DNA from: Guptibacillus spartinae | Lineage (GTDB): Bacteria > Bacillota > Bacilli > Bacillales > Guptibacillaceae | Assembly: GCF_028610625.1 (NCBI RefSeq) | Contig: NZ_JAQQWU010000010.1 | Span: 81,758-145,757 of the forward strand | DNA: 64,000 nucleotides | Reading direction: 5' to 3' | In this document: piece after piece, positions 16,611 to 24,346 of the stretch | How positions within the stretch are numbered: the stretch's first letter is position 1 | Layout: every line of letters begins with the position of its first letter | Program-made: the position numbers and the translations under genes | The notes under the pieces: generated by a model | What the model was told of the DNA's origin: nothing | Seen by the model: only the letters and a program-made list of their open reading frames with translations | The model's database searches: none

Positions 16611-17105
16611 ATGAGTCAACTTTACATAAAACAGAAGGTCTTCAGCCTTAGCGGGAAATATACAGTAAAGGATCACCAAGAGAACGATCAATACTACGTG
16701 GAAGGGAGCTTTTTACAGGTTCCAAAGACTTTCTCCATTATGAACACTTCACGAGAGGAAGTAGCCCTTATTGAGAAAAAAGTCTTCAGCTTTTTACCCA
16801 AATTTTTAGTTGAAGTAAACGGTCAGGAAATATTAACCATTAAGAAGGAATTTTCTTTCTTAAAAGCACGCTATACCATTGATGCAGCGGGGATTAAAGT
16901 GAATGGAAATTGGTGGGACATGGATTTTCAAGTGTTGCAAGATGATGAAATCATAGCGGAAGTGGGTAAGGAATGGTTCACCTGGGGCGACAGTTACAAA
17001 GTACAAATCCTAGACGATAAGATGGAAACAATTATTATTGCGCTCGTTGTTGCGATTGATTGTGTGAAGTCTGACCAGGCAGCTGCTGCTTCAGCATCGA
17101 TGTAA
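16611..17105 (+). CDS. LURP-one-related/YxjI-type protein
   Basis: A 164-residue all-beta protein of the LURP-one-related (Tubby-like) family. The opening QLYIKQKVFSLSGKYTVKD and the alternating KKVFSF / KKEFSF strands are diagnostic, as is the closing helix region IIIALVVAIDCVKSD. In bacteria these are cytoplasmic or membrane-associated proteins of unknown function; the fold resembles phospholipid scramblases. GGGAGG lies seven bases before the ATG. It is a monocistronic unit ended by a terminator. Confidence 0.88.
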   Translation: MSQLYIKQKVFSLSGKYTVKDHQENDQYYVEGSFLQVPKTFSIMNTSREEVALIEKKVFSFLPKFLVEVNGQEILTIKKEFSFLKARYTIDAAGIKVNGNWWDMDFQVLQDDEIIAEVGKEWFTWGDSYKVQILDDKMETIIIALVVAIDCVKSDQAAAASASM

Positions 17106-17121
17106 TAGGCAGAAATAAAGT

Positions 17122-17151
17122 GAGGAGCTTATCGGCAATAAGCTTCTTTTT
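17122..17151 (+). terminator. Terminator after LURP-one gene
   Basis: AGGAGCTTAT / ATAAGCTTCT stem, loop CGGCA, T run. Similar arm sequence to the hairpins at 13511 and 63472. Confidence 0.8.
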
Positions 17152-17193
17152 AGTTGAATTAAGAATGAAAAATAAAAATGAAGAGGGAGTTAG

Positions 17194-17703
17194 ATGAAGC
17201 AAAAACCTAAAACAGCGATCTTACCTGTGCTGCTATTATCTTTGGCTTTGAATATCTTTCTTACTTCTCACTATTTTTACGAAAAGAAGAGAGAAGAGGA
17301 AAGTTTAGGTCAGGTGATAAATTCCATCATGTTTAATATGAATGAAGCGGTCATACAATTAAATGATCTTGATCAAAGCAGCCCAGATGATAAGGGCCGT
17401 CTGATCATAGCTCAGAGTAAGGTTGCGGAAAATGAAGGATTGATCAATGCACATATAAAGGAAATGCCACAAAACCTCGTTTCCTGGAATGGTGGAATGG
17501 GTGTTGGGTTAGGTAACGGAATAGTTGGAGTAAGTGAAGTAGGCGCAAAAGAAGCAGTAGAGGACATTTTGAATTTTAAGAAGGGGTATGACAAGGAGAT
17601 ACAACACGTTAATCCAGAAGAGCAACCTTATGAAGCCATACAAGTGATTGAAAATGTTCTGAGTAGCAAGAAATATATGGGGGAGCGTTTTATATATAAA
17701 TAA
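17194..17703 (+). CDS. Membrane-anchored protein of unknown function
   Basis: A 169-residue protein with one N-terminal helix (about 9-27) acting as anchor or uncleaved signal, followed by a helical, charged extracytoplasmic part and a glycine-rich stretch GGMGVGLGNGIVGV. GAGGGAG precedes the ATG. It lies 15 bases upstream of a GNAT gene and likely shares its transcript. No family recognised. Confidence 0.7.
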   Translation: MKQKPKTAILPVLLLSLALNIFLTSHYFYEKKREEESLGQVINSIMFNMNEAVIQLNDLDQSSPDDKGRLIIAQSKVAENEGLINAHIKEMPQNLVSWNGGMGVGLGNGIVGVSEVGAKEAVEDILNFKKGYDKEIQHVNPEEQPYEAIQVIENVLSSKKYMGERFIYK

Positions 17704-17718
17704 GGGAAGTGTGTCGAA

Positions 17719-18186
17719 ATGTTGGATTTCAAAACCATCAATCTCTCAAAACATCGTGACGTAGCTATACAATTTCGCAAAGATTCCTTTCTCGTCAGTT
17801 TTGGCGACCTTACCGAGTTTGGAGATGAAAATGAATACATCAAAAGGCTAGAAGAAAAGATAAATGAATTTCCAAGTGGTTTTGTGATGGTAGAAAAAGA
17901 TGGAGAATGGATCGGACAGCTTGAATTATCCGTAAAAGAATATGAAGGCAGAAAAATTGGGTATGTCAACTTATATTATTTGGTCCCTGAATTTCGTGGG
18001 AATGGAATAGGAAAAGAGCTGCATCAGTACGCATCAAATTTTTTTACTGCAAACCATTTAAACGAATTTCATTTAAGAGTTTCGCCTTCAAATTTAGCTG
18101 CATTAAAATTCTATCATAAACTTGGTATGGAAAAGATCGGAACAGAATTAGACGGCAAAGTGATTAGGATGAGAGGAGTTCTCTAA
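17719..18186 (+). CDS. GNAT-family N-acetyltransferase
   Basis: A 155-residue GNAT protein. The acetyl-CoA-binding motif is LVPEFRGNGIGKELHQYA, followed by FHLRVSPSNLAALKFYHKLGM and a final RMRGVL strand, which together cover motifs A and B. The substrate is unknown. The ATG has GGGAAG upstream. It is the last gene of the short unit that starts at 17194 and is closed by a terminator. Confidence 0.88.
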   Translation: MLDFKTINLSKHRDVAIQFRKDSFLVSFGDLTEFGDENEYIKRLEEKINEFPSGFVMVEKDGEWIGQLELSVKEYEGRKIGYVNLYYLVPEFRGNGIGKELHQYASNFFTANHLNEFHLRVSPSNLAALKFYHKLGMEKIGTELDGKVIRMRGVL

Positions 18187-18234
18187 TTACATTTTGTTGT
18201 ATTTTTATTAACCTTTATCCTGCAAATGTAAGGT

Positions 18235-18264
18235 GGGAGCTCAAACATGAGGCTCCCGTTTTTG
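18235..18264 (+). terminator. Terminator after GNAT gene
   Basis: GGGAGCTC / GAGGCTCCC hairpin (one bulge) followed by GTTTTTG; stops the rightward GNAT transcript just before a leftward gene end. Confidence 0.8.
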
Positions 18265-18278
18265 TAATAAACTCTTGG

Positions 18279-18710
18279 TTAGCTTTTAAGAATATGTCGA
18301 AAAAGAAATGGAGCGAATAAGGAGAAAAGCAGCACACTAAGTGTTATCCACCACCCAATTGATTGAAAGATGTCTTCGGGGCTAACAAACGTGTATCCTA
18401 AATAGGATAAAAACAAAAGCCCTTGTAGAGCCTTCAACGTTTTCGCTTCGGCTTCATTCTTCTCGGCTACAACTCTTTCATCTGTCTCAGAAACCATCCA
18501 TTGAGGATGCTTTCTTATTTTCATCAGTTTAAGAGAGCTTGCGAGTGCTGCACTGAAAGGAATTAGCGATAGCGCTAAAAAGGCTTTGTTGTTAATAAAG
18601 AAAGTGCCTGTTGTTTCCAATACTACCCAGGTGGCAAAAAGGACTAAACTAACAAATAACGTAAACCAAATGATTAATTTCGTTTCCTTAACGAGCTTTT
18701 CAACACTCAT
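18279..18710 (-). CDS. Four-helix membrane protein co-transcribed with XRE regulator
   Basis: A 143-residue protein with membrane helices in pairs (about 13-31, 42-58, 93-110, 119-138) and a cytoplasmic loop KIRKHPQWMVSETDERVVAE. Small XRE regulator plus multi-helix membrane protein pairs are common in Bacillaceae, and the loop DERVVAEKNEAEAKT resembles DUF2178-type proteins. The ribosome site GGGAGG overlaps the stop of the regulator gene, so the two are one operon. Function unknown. Confidence 0.75.
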   Translation of the reverse strand: MSVEKLVKETKLIIWFTLFVSLVLFATWVVLETTGTFFINNKAFLALSLIPFSAALASSLKLMKIRKHPQWMVSETDERVVAEKNEAEAKTLKALQGLLFLSYLGYTFVSPEDIFQSIGWWITLSVLLFSLFAPFLFRHILKS

Positions 18711-18713
18711 GAA

Positions 18714-18908
18714 TCATTCCTCCCAAAATAAATCATCTAACGTTTTATTTAAGACTTTGCATATTGCTGTACACAATTTTAGGCTTGGGTTATAGTTGCC
18801 ACTTTCAATTAAATTAATCGTTTGCCTTGTTACTCCAACCATCGCTGCTAATTTTTCTTGAGAAACATCTGCTTCCACACGAGCGATCTTTATTTTTTTG
18901 TTTTTCAA
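18714..18908 (-). CDS. Small XRE-family transcriptional regulator
   Basis: Sixty-four residues consisting of one HTH_3 domain: VSQEKLAAMVGVTRQTINLIESG forms the helix-turn-helix and NKTLDDLFWEE is the usual tail of YozG-like proteins. Translation must begin at the TTG at 18908, because an in-frame TGA stands three codons upstream; AGGAGG lies 11 bases before it. A large inverted repeat overlaps the -35 region of its own promoter, so autorepression is likely. Confidence 0.9.
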   Translation of the reverse strand: MKNKKIKIARVEADVSQEKLAAMVGVTRQTINLIESGNYNPSLKLCTAICKVLNKTLDDLFWEE

Positions 18909-18947
18909 TAAGCATCAGCACCTCCTGTTGTTCTCAGTATATTATGT

Positions 18948-18993
18948 AGCATCTTACAAAATGTCACTTATAAATGACATTTTGTAAGGTGCT
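18948..18993 (-). promoter_or_regulatory. Inverted-repeat operator and promoter of the XRE operon
   Basis: Nineteen-base arms with one mismatch (core TTACAAAATGTCA / TGACATTTTGTAA) separated by 8 bases. Read leftward, GTGACA and TAATAT are 17 bases apart; the -35 hexamer lies inside the repeat. The layout fits an autorepressor site. Confidence 0.7.
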
Positions 18994-19111
18994 GCTTCCG
19001 ATCGTTTGTAGGAGGGTTCGTGCCTTAGGACGTTGAATATACATAATGAGTCTATTTATTGGAGGAGCGTTAAAAGGCTCTACAGATAATAATCATACTT
19101 GGGGGACAAAC

Positions 19112-19747
19112 ATGATAAAGTTCGAATTAGAAAATGGCATTACGAATAAGGAAGAGCTGAGAGCGTTAGTCGGGGAACCGAGTGAAAGGGCTAAGAATAA
19201 AGTGATTTCTCATATAGATGAAAACTGTAGAAATTTCTTAGCGATGTCACCATTTCTCATGATGGCCACATCAGATTCAGAGGGGAATTGCGATAGTTCG
19301 CCAAGAGGAGATGCTCCTGGTTTTGTTCAAGTTATGGATGATCAGTGGCTCGTTATTCCTGAGCGGCCTGGAAATAAGCGACTGGATTCAATTATGAACA
19401 TTCTCTCCAATTCACGTATTGGGTTAATTTTTCTAATTCCAGGATTAGAAGAAACGTTACGAATAAACGGAAAGGCGACGATCATGAAAGATGAAAAAGT
19501 CCTTAAGACCATGCACGTAGGTGGAAAAGTACCACTTCTCGGCATCGCAGTAAAAGTAGAAGAGTGCTTTATACATTGTGCAAAAGCATTGAAGCGATCC
19601 AACCTTTGGGATAGCGAGTCATGGCCGTCAAAAGAGGTATTGCCAAAACCGGCAAAGATTTTAGCTGAGCATACGAATTTACCAGGAATGACAGAAGAAA
19701 AGGTGGCGGAAGGTTTAAGAGAGAGTTATAGCAAGAGAATGTATTAA
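19112..19747 (+). CDS. Pyridoxamine 5'-phosphate oxidase-family FMN protein
   Basis: A 211-residue PPOX-type split-barrel protein. The ATG at 19112 is preferred because GGGGGA lies five bases upstream; the ATG at 19046 has no ribosome site. The segment FLMMATSDSEGNCDSSPRGD and the following LVIPERPGNKRLDSIMN match the MSMEG_1061-like branch of flavin-binding PPOX proteins, and LRINGKATI is the usual next strand. The real reaction is unknown; reduction of a small substrate with FMN or F420-like cofactor is typical of the superfamily. Confidence 0.85.
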   Translation: MIKFELENGITNKEELRALVGEPSERAKNKVISHIDENCRNFLAMSPFLMMATSDSEGNCDSSPRGDAPGFVQVMDDQWLVIPERPGNKRLDSIMNILSNSRIGLIFLIPGLEETLRINGKATIMKDEKVLKTMHVGGKVPLLGIAVKVEECFIHCAKALKRSNLWDSESWPSKEVLPKPAKILAEHTNLPGMTEEKVAEGLRESYSKRMY

Positions 19748-19821
19748 GCTTGTGAAACGGGAGATTCAAGGTTAAATGGAGAGGAGCGATGGATGAATTT
19801 TCTTGGGAAGGGGAGTGTGTA

Positions 19822-20430
19822 ATGGAATCCACTGTTTCAAAATCAGATGTACGAGGTACTGCTTCAGGAGTTATGTTTATGGCTTTTTTTGGTACTGTAT
19901 GGGCTGATGTTGGGATTGGAGGTTTACAAGAATTACGATCAGTATGGTTGTTGCTTCTAGCTATCTTGATTGGTGCCACTTTGTTTTTTTTCGGAGTTGC
20001 ATTAATTAGAGCTTCGAGAGACTTGTCTAATACGAGGGCGTTCACGAATAAAAATGTTTATAAGTGGTTTAATCTTGTTTTTATAACCGAATTTCTTCTT
20101 ATCTTTTTAGCTGCCTACGTCTGTCAGTCCACTGGACATTTTGATTGGTTTTTCCCAATCATGGCGGTAATTGTAGGTATCCATTTCCTTCCACTCGCCT
20201 ATCTTTTCCAGGTGAAGGCATATTATTATACAGGTACGCTTATTACTTTACTCGCCATTGTAACGATGCTTTTTGTTCCTATGTACGTGACAATAGGAGG
20301 CTATCAAATTAACACATGGTGGTCATTAGTTGGCTTTGGTTCAATGTTGATCCTTTGGATTACTAGCGCGATGATCCTTTCGATGGGAAGAATGTTGCTT
20401 AGAATGTCTAGGAACAGCCGGAAAAACTAA
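19822..20430 (+). CDS. Six-helix membrane protein, unknown function
   Basis: A 202-residue protein from ATG 19822, which has AAGGGGAG six bases upstream; the ATG at 19789 is too close to its AGGAG. Six membrane helices are predicted, with an arginine-rich cytoplasmic tail. It follows the PPOX gene by 74 bases and may share its transcript. No family recognised. Confidence 0.75.
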   Translation: MESTVSKSDVRGTASGVMFMAFFGTVWADVGIGGLQELRSVWLLLLAILIGATLFFFGVALIRASRDLSNTRAFTNKNVYKWFNLVFITEFLLIFLAAYVCQSTGHFDWFFPIMAVIVGIHFLPLAYLFQVKAYYYTGTLITLLAIVTMLFVPMYVTIGGYQINTWWSLVGFGSMLILWITSAMILSMGRMLLRMSRNSRKN

Positions 20431-20476
20431 AAAAGAGGAGGGGGATGCATGATTCAGACATCCTTCTCCTCTTTTT
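20429..20476. terminator. Bidirectional terminator
   Basis: Long stem with one bulge, A run on the left and T run on the right (AAAAAAGAGGAG / CTCCTCTTTTT), serving the membrane gene on the left and the leftward GerP-type genes on the right. Confidence 0.8.
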
Positions 20477-20502
20477 ATTAGTTATTATTGATTAGTGATC
20501 TT

Positions 20503-20736
20503 CTAAACAACACTGTTCTTAATGGAGTTCGAGTCACTTACATCAGCATCAACAACGTAGCTGATGGGGATATATACAGCGGTAATGTCACCGTTTTCCT
20601 CTCCAAATCCCTGGTTTCGTTTCGTAGATAAAAACACATCGGCCTGTTGCGTTGCAGAAAAGTTAATCATGGAATTTCGTTCCAAAATGTTAACTTTAAA
20701 GCCTAACAAGTTGATGACCGTAGGTGCAAAAATCAT
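20503..20736 (-). CDS. GerPA/GerPF-family spore germination protein (copy 1)
   Basis: Seventy-seven residues of the GerPA/PF family: an N-terminal strand VINLLGFKVNIL, the phrase INFSATQQADVFLSTK where family members carry the NFGD...SPKS block, then NQGFGEENGD and a terminal DADVSDSNSIKNS. GerP proteins sit in the inner coat and help germinants cross it. It lies 20 bases downstream of a second GerP-type gene. Divergent from GerPF in many positions; a structural coat role is also possible. Confidence 0.75.
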   Translation of the reverse strand: MIFAPTVINLLGFKVNILERNSMINFSATQQADVFLSTKRNQGFGEENGDITAVYIPISYVVDADVSDSNSIKNSVV

Positions 20737-20756
20737 GATGCCTCATCCTCTCTGTC

Positions 20757-21002
20757 TTACAGGTATTTGGTTGCGTTCGGATCCATAATGCTTGGCATAT
20801 CGATTCCGTCCCGGTCATCGACAACACTTCTTGTTCCAAAGAAGCCGCTGTCATCCCCAAAATTTTGGCCATAACCTTGATTTTTCTTATCTGTGTTATT
20901 CCAGTCTGCCAGGAAGTTTTGCCCTACATTGACTGCCGAAGCATTTTCAAAGGAATTAATCTTAAACATGAAAATATTAATAACTATAGAAGGTGAACTC
21001 AA
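20757..21002 (-). CDS. GerPA/GerPF-family spore germination protein (copy 2)
   Basis: Eighty-one residues with the same plan as copy 1: VINIFMFKINSFENASAVNVGQ, KKNQGYGQNFGDDSG and a terminal DRDGIDMPS. TTG start with AGGAGG nine bases upstream. It heads a two-gene leftward unit and is divergent from the Hsp20 gene, with which it shares a 77-base promoter region. Likely made late in the mother cell and built into the coat (inference). Confidence 0.72.
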   Translation of the reverse strand: MSSPSIVINIFMFKINSFENASAVNVGQNFLADWNNTDKKNQGYGQNFGDDSGFFGTRSVVDDRDGIDMPSIMDPNATKYL

Positions 21003-21079
21003 TTTTTAACCCCTCCTCTGGTTAGAAATATATGTTTCCCTCTTCACTTTATGAGCTTCGAATTGATTGGGAGGTGAGA

Positions 21080-21580
21080 ATGTTGGATCCTGAACGCCTC
21101 AAACAATGGATGGAAATGGCGAAAAGCTTTCAAGGAAATGATTTTTGGTCAAGTATCTTTGATAATGATCAGCCTGGAAACATGATGAATCCGTTTACTG
21201 ATATGGGGAAAGGAAACCAAACGAAACCATCCCATCCTTCCCATCCTTTGCAGCCTTCATCGAAAAACGTGTATCCAAAAGTGGATATCTATATGAGTAA
21301 TTACGAAATCGTCCTTGTGTTTGAACTCCCTGGTGTAAGAAAAGGGGACCTTGACCTTGCGATTTCTGGCCGACATATCATCATTAAAGGAATAGTGAAA
21401 TCAGATAACAAAGACATTCGGGTCGTTCAAACGGAAAGGTTTTATGGACAGTTTGAACGAACGGTTGAACTGCCAGAACCTGCTGATGAAACTAGTGTGA
21501 GTGCTGTTTTTCAGGAAGGACTTTTAGAAGTGACTTATCCAAGGATTCAAAGAGAACAAAATAAGATTAATATTAAGTAA
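21080..21580 (+). CDS. Hsp20/alpha-crystallin family protein (spore coat type)
   Basis: A 166-residue protein from ATG 21080, which has GGGAGGTGA just upstream. After an N-terminal methionine/proline-rich part of about 65 residues comes an alpha-crystallin domain: PKVDIYMSNYEIVLVFELPG, then DLDLAISGRHIIIKG and EGLLEVTYPR. Small heat-shock proteins of this kind in Bacillus (CotM, CotP/YdfT) are coat proteins. Its place among GerP-type genes supports a spore role here. The C-terminal I-x-I-like tail is KINIK. Confidence 0.88.
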   Translation: MLDPERLKQWMEMAKSFQGNDFWSSIFDNDQPGNMMNPFTDMGKGNQTKPSHPSHPLQPSSKNVYPKVDIYMSNYEIVLVFELPGVRKGDLDLAISGRHIIIKGIVKSDNKDIRVVQTERFYGQFERTVELPEPADETSVSAVFQEGLLEVTYPRIQREQNKINIK

Positions 21581-21588
21581 CGCTCTTT

Positions 21589-21810
21589 TTACTTAATGGC
21601 GGTCGAATCATCGATGTCAGAATCATTTACGATATAACCTGGATTCACAAAAACGCATCGATCTGCATTATGAGAGCCAAATCCCTGGTTTTTTTTCACT
21701 GAAGAGTAAACCCCAATTCGTTGAGTAGAAGAGAACGAGAGGTTGGATAGATTATTGATCTGGTTAATTTTTAGATAAGGCATGTTAATTTGAGTGGACT
21801 TGAATTTCAT
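21589..21810 (-). CDS. GerPA/GerPF-family spore germination protein (copy 3)
   Basis: Seventy-three residues: QINMPYLKINQINNLSNLSFS, QRIGVYSSVKKNQGFGSHNAD and a terminal NDSDIDDSTAIK. The KKNQGFG phrase is shared with the other two copies. It runs convergent to the Hsp20 gene, the stops being 9 bases apart, and divergent from the GerPC-like gene. AGGAGG lies upstream of its ATG. Confidence 0.72.
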   Translation of the reverse strand: MKFKSTQINMPYLKINQINNLSNLSFSSTQRIGVYSSVKKNQGFGSHNADRCVFVNPGYIVNDSDIDDSTAIK

Positions 21811-21934
21811 CTTCTTTCCTCCTTTTCATTCATTTTTGGACAACCCCGTCATAGGTATTAAAACAGGGGTTATTTACACCTATATGCGAAGAAGGAAAAG
21901 GCCATTCATAAGTGAGAAGGAATAGGGTGTTACT

Positions 21935-22315
21935 ATGGCGATGAAATCCTTTTTTAAATTTATGATCACAGGTAGCAAAGAAATGGATGCGATGAAGAAG
22001 AAAGTAGCTCTGCTCCAGGAAGAAGTGAAGAAAAAGGAAGTAGGAGAATCGCTTCATGTGGAGCATGTAACGATTGAGAAACTTATTATTGAAAAGCTAG
22101 AATATCAAAATAACTTTGGGGCGCTCGGAATTAAAGAGTTAAGTGGTAAATTGAATATAGGAGCAAATTATGATCATTTACCACTTAAAAACATGCCAGG
22201 AATGCCAGAAGAATTCACACCAATTGAAATAAAAGATCAAAAAGGAACGCCTCCTTCTAAGGAAGAGAATCCACCGACACCGAAATATAAAATCAGGGGG
22301 AGAAAACAGACGTAG
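21935..22315 (+). CDS. Short GerPC-like spore germination protein
   Basis: A 126-residue protein: an N-terminal coiled-coil (about 17-40, MKKKVALLQEEVKKKE), then IEKLIIEKLEYQNNFGALGIKELSGKLNIGAN, which follows the GerPC pattern of a short strand leading into GxLNIG, and a proline-rich basic tail. GerPC normally is about 200 residues, so this is a short form. Together with the three GerPA/PF copies it suggests an extra, rearranged GerP set. Ends before the period-20 repeat array and a bidirectional terminator. Confidence 0.65.
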   Translation: MAMKSFFKFMITGSKEMDAMKKKVALLQEEVKKKEVGESLHVEHVTIEKLIIEKLEYQNNFGALGIKELSGKLNIGANYDHLPLKNMPGMPEEFTPIEIKDQKGTPPSKEENPPTPKYKIRGRKQT

Positions 22316-22343
22316 TTGTGTGGTGATCGTTTATCAGTGCAAC

Positions 22344-22463
22344 GTTTATTGGCCAAATTTTCGTTATATTGGCTAAAACTGAAATATAATGGCTAAAACT
22401 GAAATATAATGGCCAATTCCGAGTTTTATTGTCCAAACTCAAATGATAGTGTCCGAAAATATA
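22344..22463 (+). repeat. Period-20 tandem array, six degenerate units
   Basis: Six consecutive 20-base units begin at 22344, 22364, 22384, 22404, 22424 and 22444. Positions 4-14 of each unit vary around TATTGGCCAAA; the last six to seven bases differ freely. Units 2 and 3 are nearly identical, the last two have GTCC instead of GGCC. The same core and period occur at 49127-49226 on the other strand. Confidence 0.8.
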
Positions 22464-22494
22464 AAAAGTTGAACGCAGTCGCGTTCAACTTTTT
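22463..22494. terminator. Bidirectional terminator between GerPC-like and CotF-like genes
   Basis: Perfect 14-bp stem (AAAAAGTTGAACGC / GCGTTCAACTTTTT) with an AGTC loop. Confidence 0.95.
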
Positions 22495-22497
22495 ATA

Positions 22498-23133
22498 TTA
22501 CTGAAGGGTTCCCTGACTCGGAACGGGTGCATAGCTTTGGAGCATGAGTTGCATATCCTGTTGAGACAGCTGAGGAACTTGATAATAAGAATGCTTATTT
22601 TGGTACAGGAAAATTTCATAACTTAACTCAATTAGGTTTGGCACACTGTCACTCACAACGCGTCGTAAAATTGGATTCGTCATTTCAAGAGCGGTCATCG
22701 TGAATAAAGATGCTAGTGCTTTTGTGTGACCTAACATATAAGCGGTTAACCCTTTGTCAGAGAGGTCATTGACAGACTGGTTTGGTTTTTTCGGTTGGCC
22801 TGGTTTAAGGCCATACACAACCTCATTCGATTGTTGCATCGTATATTGTCCTGTTGGAACACTTGGATCCTGTCCGGTTTGAAAGCTCTGAACAATTGTA
22901 TTATACATAGTGGTGACGAACTGAGATTGATGTTGGAGGATGCTCTTTAATTCAGGATCCTGGACATGTTGTTCGTACATTTGATAGTGATCCAATAAAT
23001 TGATGATGCCGGCAATCACCTCATGAGCATCGAATAATTCGTGGCCACCATGATTGGTGTTGGTTATGTTTTGCATAGGCTGCTGTGCATTTGGCATTCC
23101 CTGATTTTGTTGATTTGGTCTTTGTTGCTGCAT
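22498..23133 (-). CDS. CotF/YhcQ-family spore coat protein
   Basis: A 211-residue protein with a Gln/Asn-rich N-terminus (about 1-28) and a helical CotF domain. GGHELFDAHEVIAGIINLLDHY is the usual entry block and LTAYMLGHTKALASLFTMTALEMTNP the central one, cited in part. Paralogues such as YhcQ are minor coat proteins. It is transcribed toward a bidirectional terminator, and AGGAGG stands before its ATG. It closes the spore cluster 20503-23133. Confidence 0.85.
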   Translation of the reverse strand: MQQQRPNQQNQGMPNAQQPMQNITNTNHGGHELFDAHEVIAGIINLLDHYQMYEQHVQDPELKSILQHQSQFVTTMYNTIVQSFQTGQDPSVPTGQYTMQQSNEVVYGLKPGQPKKPNQSVNDLSDKGLTAYMLGHTKALASLFTMTALEMTNPILRRVVSDSVPNLIELSYEIFLYQNKHSYYQVPQLSQQDMQLMLQSYAPVPSQGTLQ

Positions 23134-23384
23134 CCTTATTCCTCCTTTTTCGTTTCGAAAAGCTTCAGAAAAAAGCAGAACTCTTTCTAAATAGAATCCT
23201 CGAGAGAGATTTCTATGACAAAAAATTGGCTTCCTTAGTGAAGAAACACAATGCTTATCTTCTGCTTTACTGATGAATATATACAGGCGACTGGAATGAA
23301 TTACTTACTCCAATTGAGAATGGTTTGATCTAAACTGTCAAAAACTGAATAGATCGGACTATGGGCAAAATAGGAGGAACGACT

Positions 23385-24224
23385 TTGAAACCATTAGATA
23401 GTGATTTTTCTAACGTTCATCTTCCGTTTACGAGTAAGAATAACGGTAAGGGGCAAGAAGTGTGTAGCGATCTTTATTATTGGACCAATCAGATTGTGAA
23501 TATTTGTTTGTACGGTGATACCGATGCAGGTGAGTGGGTGTTGATTGATTGTGGAATGCCTCATTCAAAGCATGCCATTATGGAGGTTGCTGCAGAAAGG
23601 TTTGGACATTCAAAAAAACCTAAAGCGATTGTATTGACACATGGTCACTTTGATCATGTGGGGTCACTTGAGCCTTTGCTAGAAGAGTGGGATGTACCGG
23701 TTTATGCCCACAAAAACGAACTTCCTTATTTGAGTGGAGAACTGGATTATCCAAAGGGAGATCCGAAAGCGGACGGTGGTTTAGTTAGCGAGCTTTCTCC
23801 CTTGTACCCCCATCATGGAATTGACATTTCACCTAACCTGTCTGCTCTACCAGCCAATGGTGAAATTCCGTACATGAAGGACTGGACCTGGGTCCATACA
23901 CCTGGACATACGCCTGGACATATTTCTCTTTACCGCGAAAAAGATGGTGTCTTGATTGCGGGTGATGCCTTTGTCACCGTGAAGCAAGAATCCTTGTATC
24001 GCGTGGTTCTTCAGAAGAAGGAAATTAGCGGCCCTCCAAAGTACTTTACGATGGATTGGGAAGAGGCGAGACAGTCTGTAGCTAAGCTTGCTGATTTACA
24101 TCCTATCCTAGCCATAACGGGGCATGGAGAAGAAATGGAAGGGGAAGAGCTAGAGGCGTCTTTAAAAAGGTTAGTCAATCACTTTGATCAAATTGCTTTA
24201 CCGGCGAATTATAAGCGACATTAA
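23385..24224 (+). CDS. MBL-fold metallo-hydrolase
   Basis: A 279-residue metallo-beta-lactamase-fold enzyme. The zinc motif THGHFDHVG (HxHxDH), the later histidine in HTPGHTPGHIS, the aspartate in LIAGDAF and a final GHGEEM complete the metal site. The TTG at 23385 is chosen because AGGAGG lies seven bases upstream; the ATG at 23361 lacks one. Substrate unknown; the branch includes glyoxalase II-like and lactonase-like hydrolases. Single-gene unit with its own terminator. Confidence 0.9.
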   Translation: MKPLDSDFSNVHLPFTSKNNGKGQEVCSDLYYWTNQIVNICLYGDTDAGEWVLIDCGMPHSKHAIMEVAAERFGHSKKPKAIVLTHGHFDHVGSLEPLLEEWDVPVYAHKNELPYLSGELDYPKGDPKADGGLVSELSPLYPHHGIDISPNLSALPANGEIPYMKDWTWVHTPGHTPGHISLYREKDGVLIAGDAFVTVKQESLYRVVLQKKEISGPPKYFTMDWEEARQSVAKLADLHPILAITGHGEEMEGEELEASLKRLVNHFDQIALPANYKRH

Positions 24225-24250
24225 GAGAAGCAGCTTGCTGCTTCTCTTGT
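24223..24250 (+). terminator. Terminator after MBL hydrolase
   Basis: AAGAGAAGCAG / CTGCTTCTCTT stem with CTTG loop, overlapping the stop codon. Confidence 0.85.
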
Positions 24251-24346
24251 TTACGTTTCACACAGGAGTTCACGTTTCGTTCAGATACTTAAGTGGAAAA
24301 TAATAGGGAGATCAGTAGCGAAATCATGTACCTAGGAGGAAGCGCT

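Noticed and set aside
20900..21080. Sigma-K promoter for the Hsp20/GerP-type genes
   Set aside because: No convincing CATANNNTA with an AC at -35 was found at the expected distance.
23154..23273. Open stretch reading like a protein end (AELFLNRILERDFYDKK)
   Set aside because: Codon pattern looks protein-like, but there is no start codon with ribosome site; its 5' part is antisense to the coat gene. At most a gene remnant.
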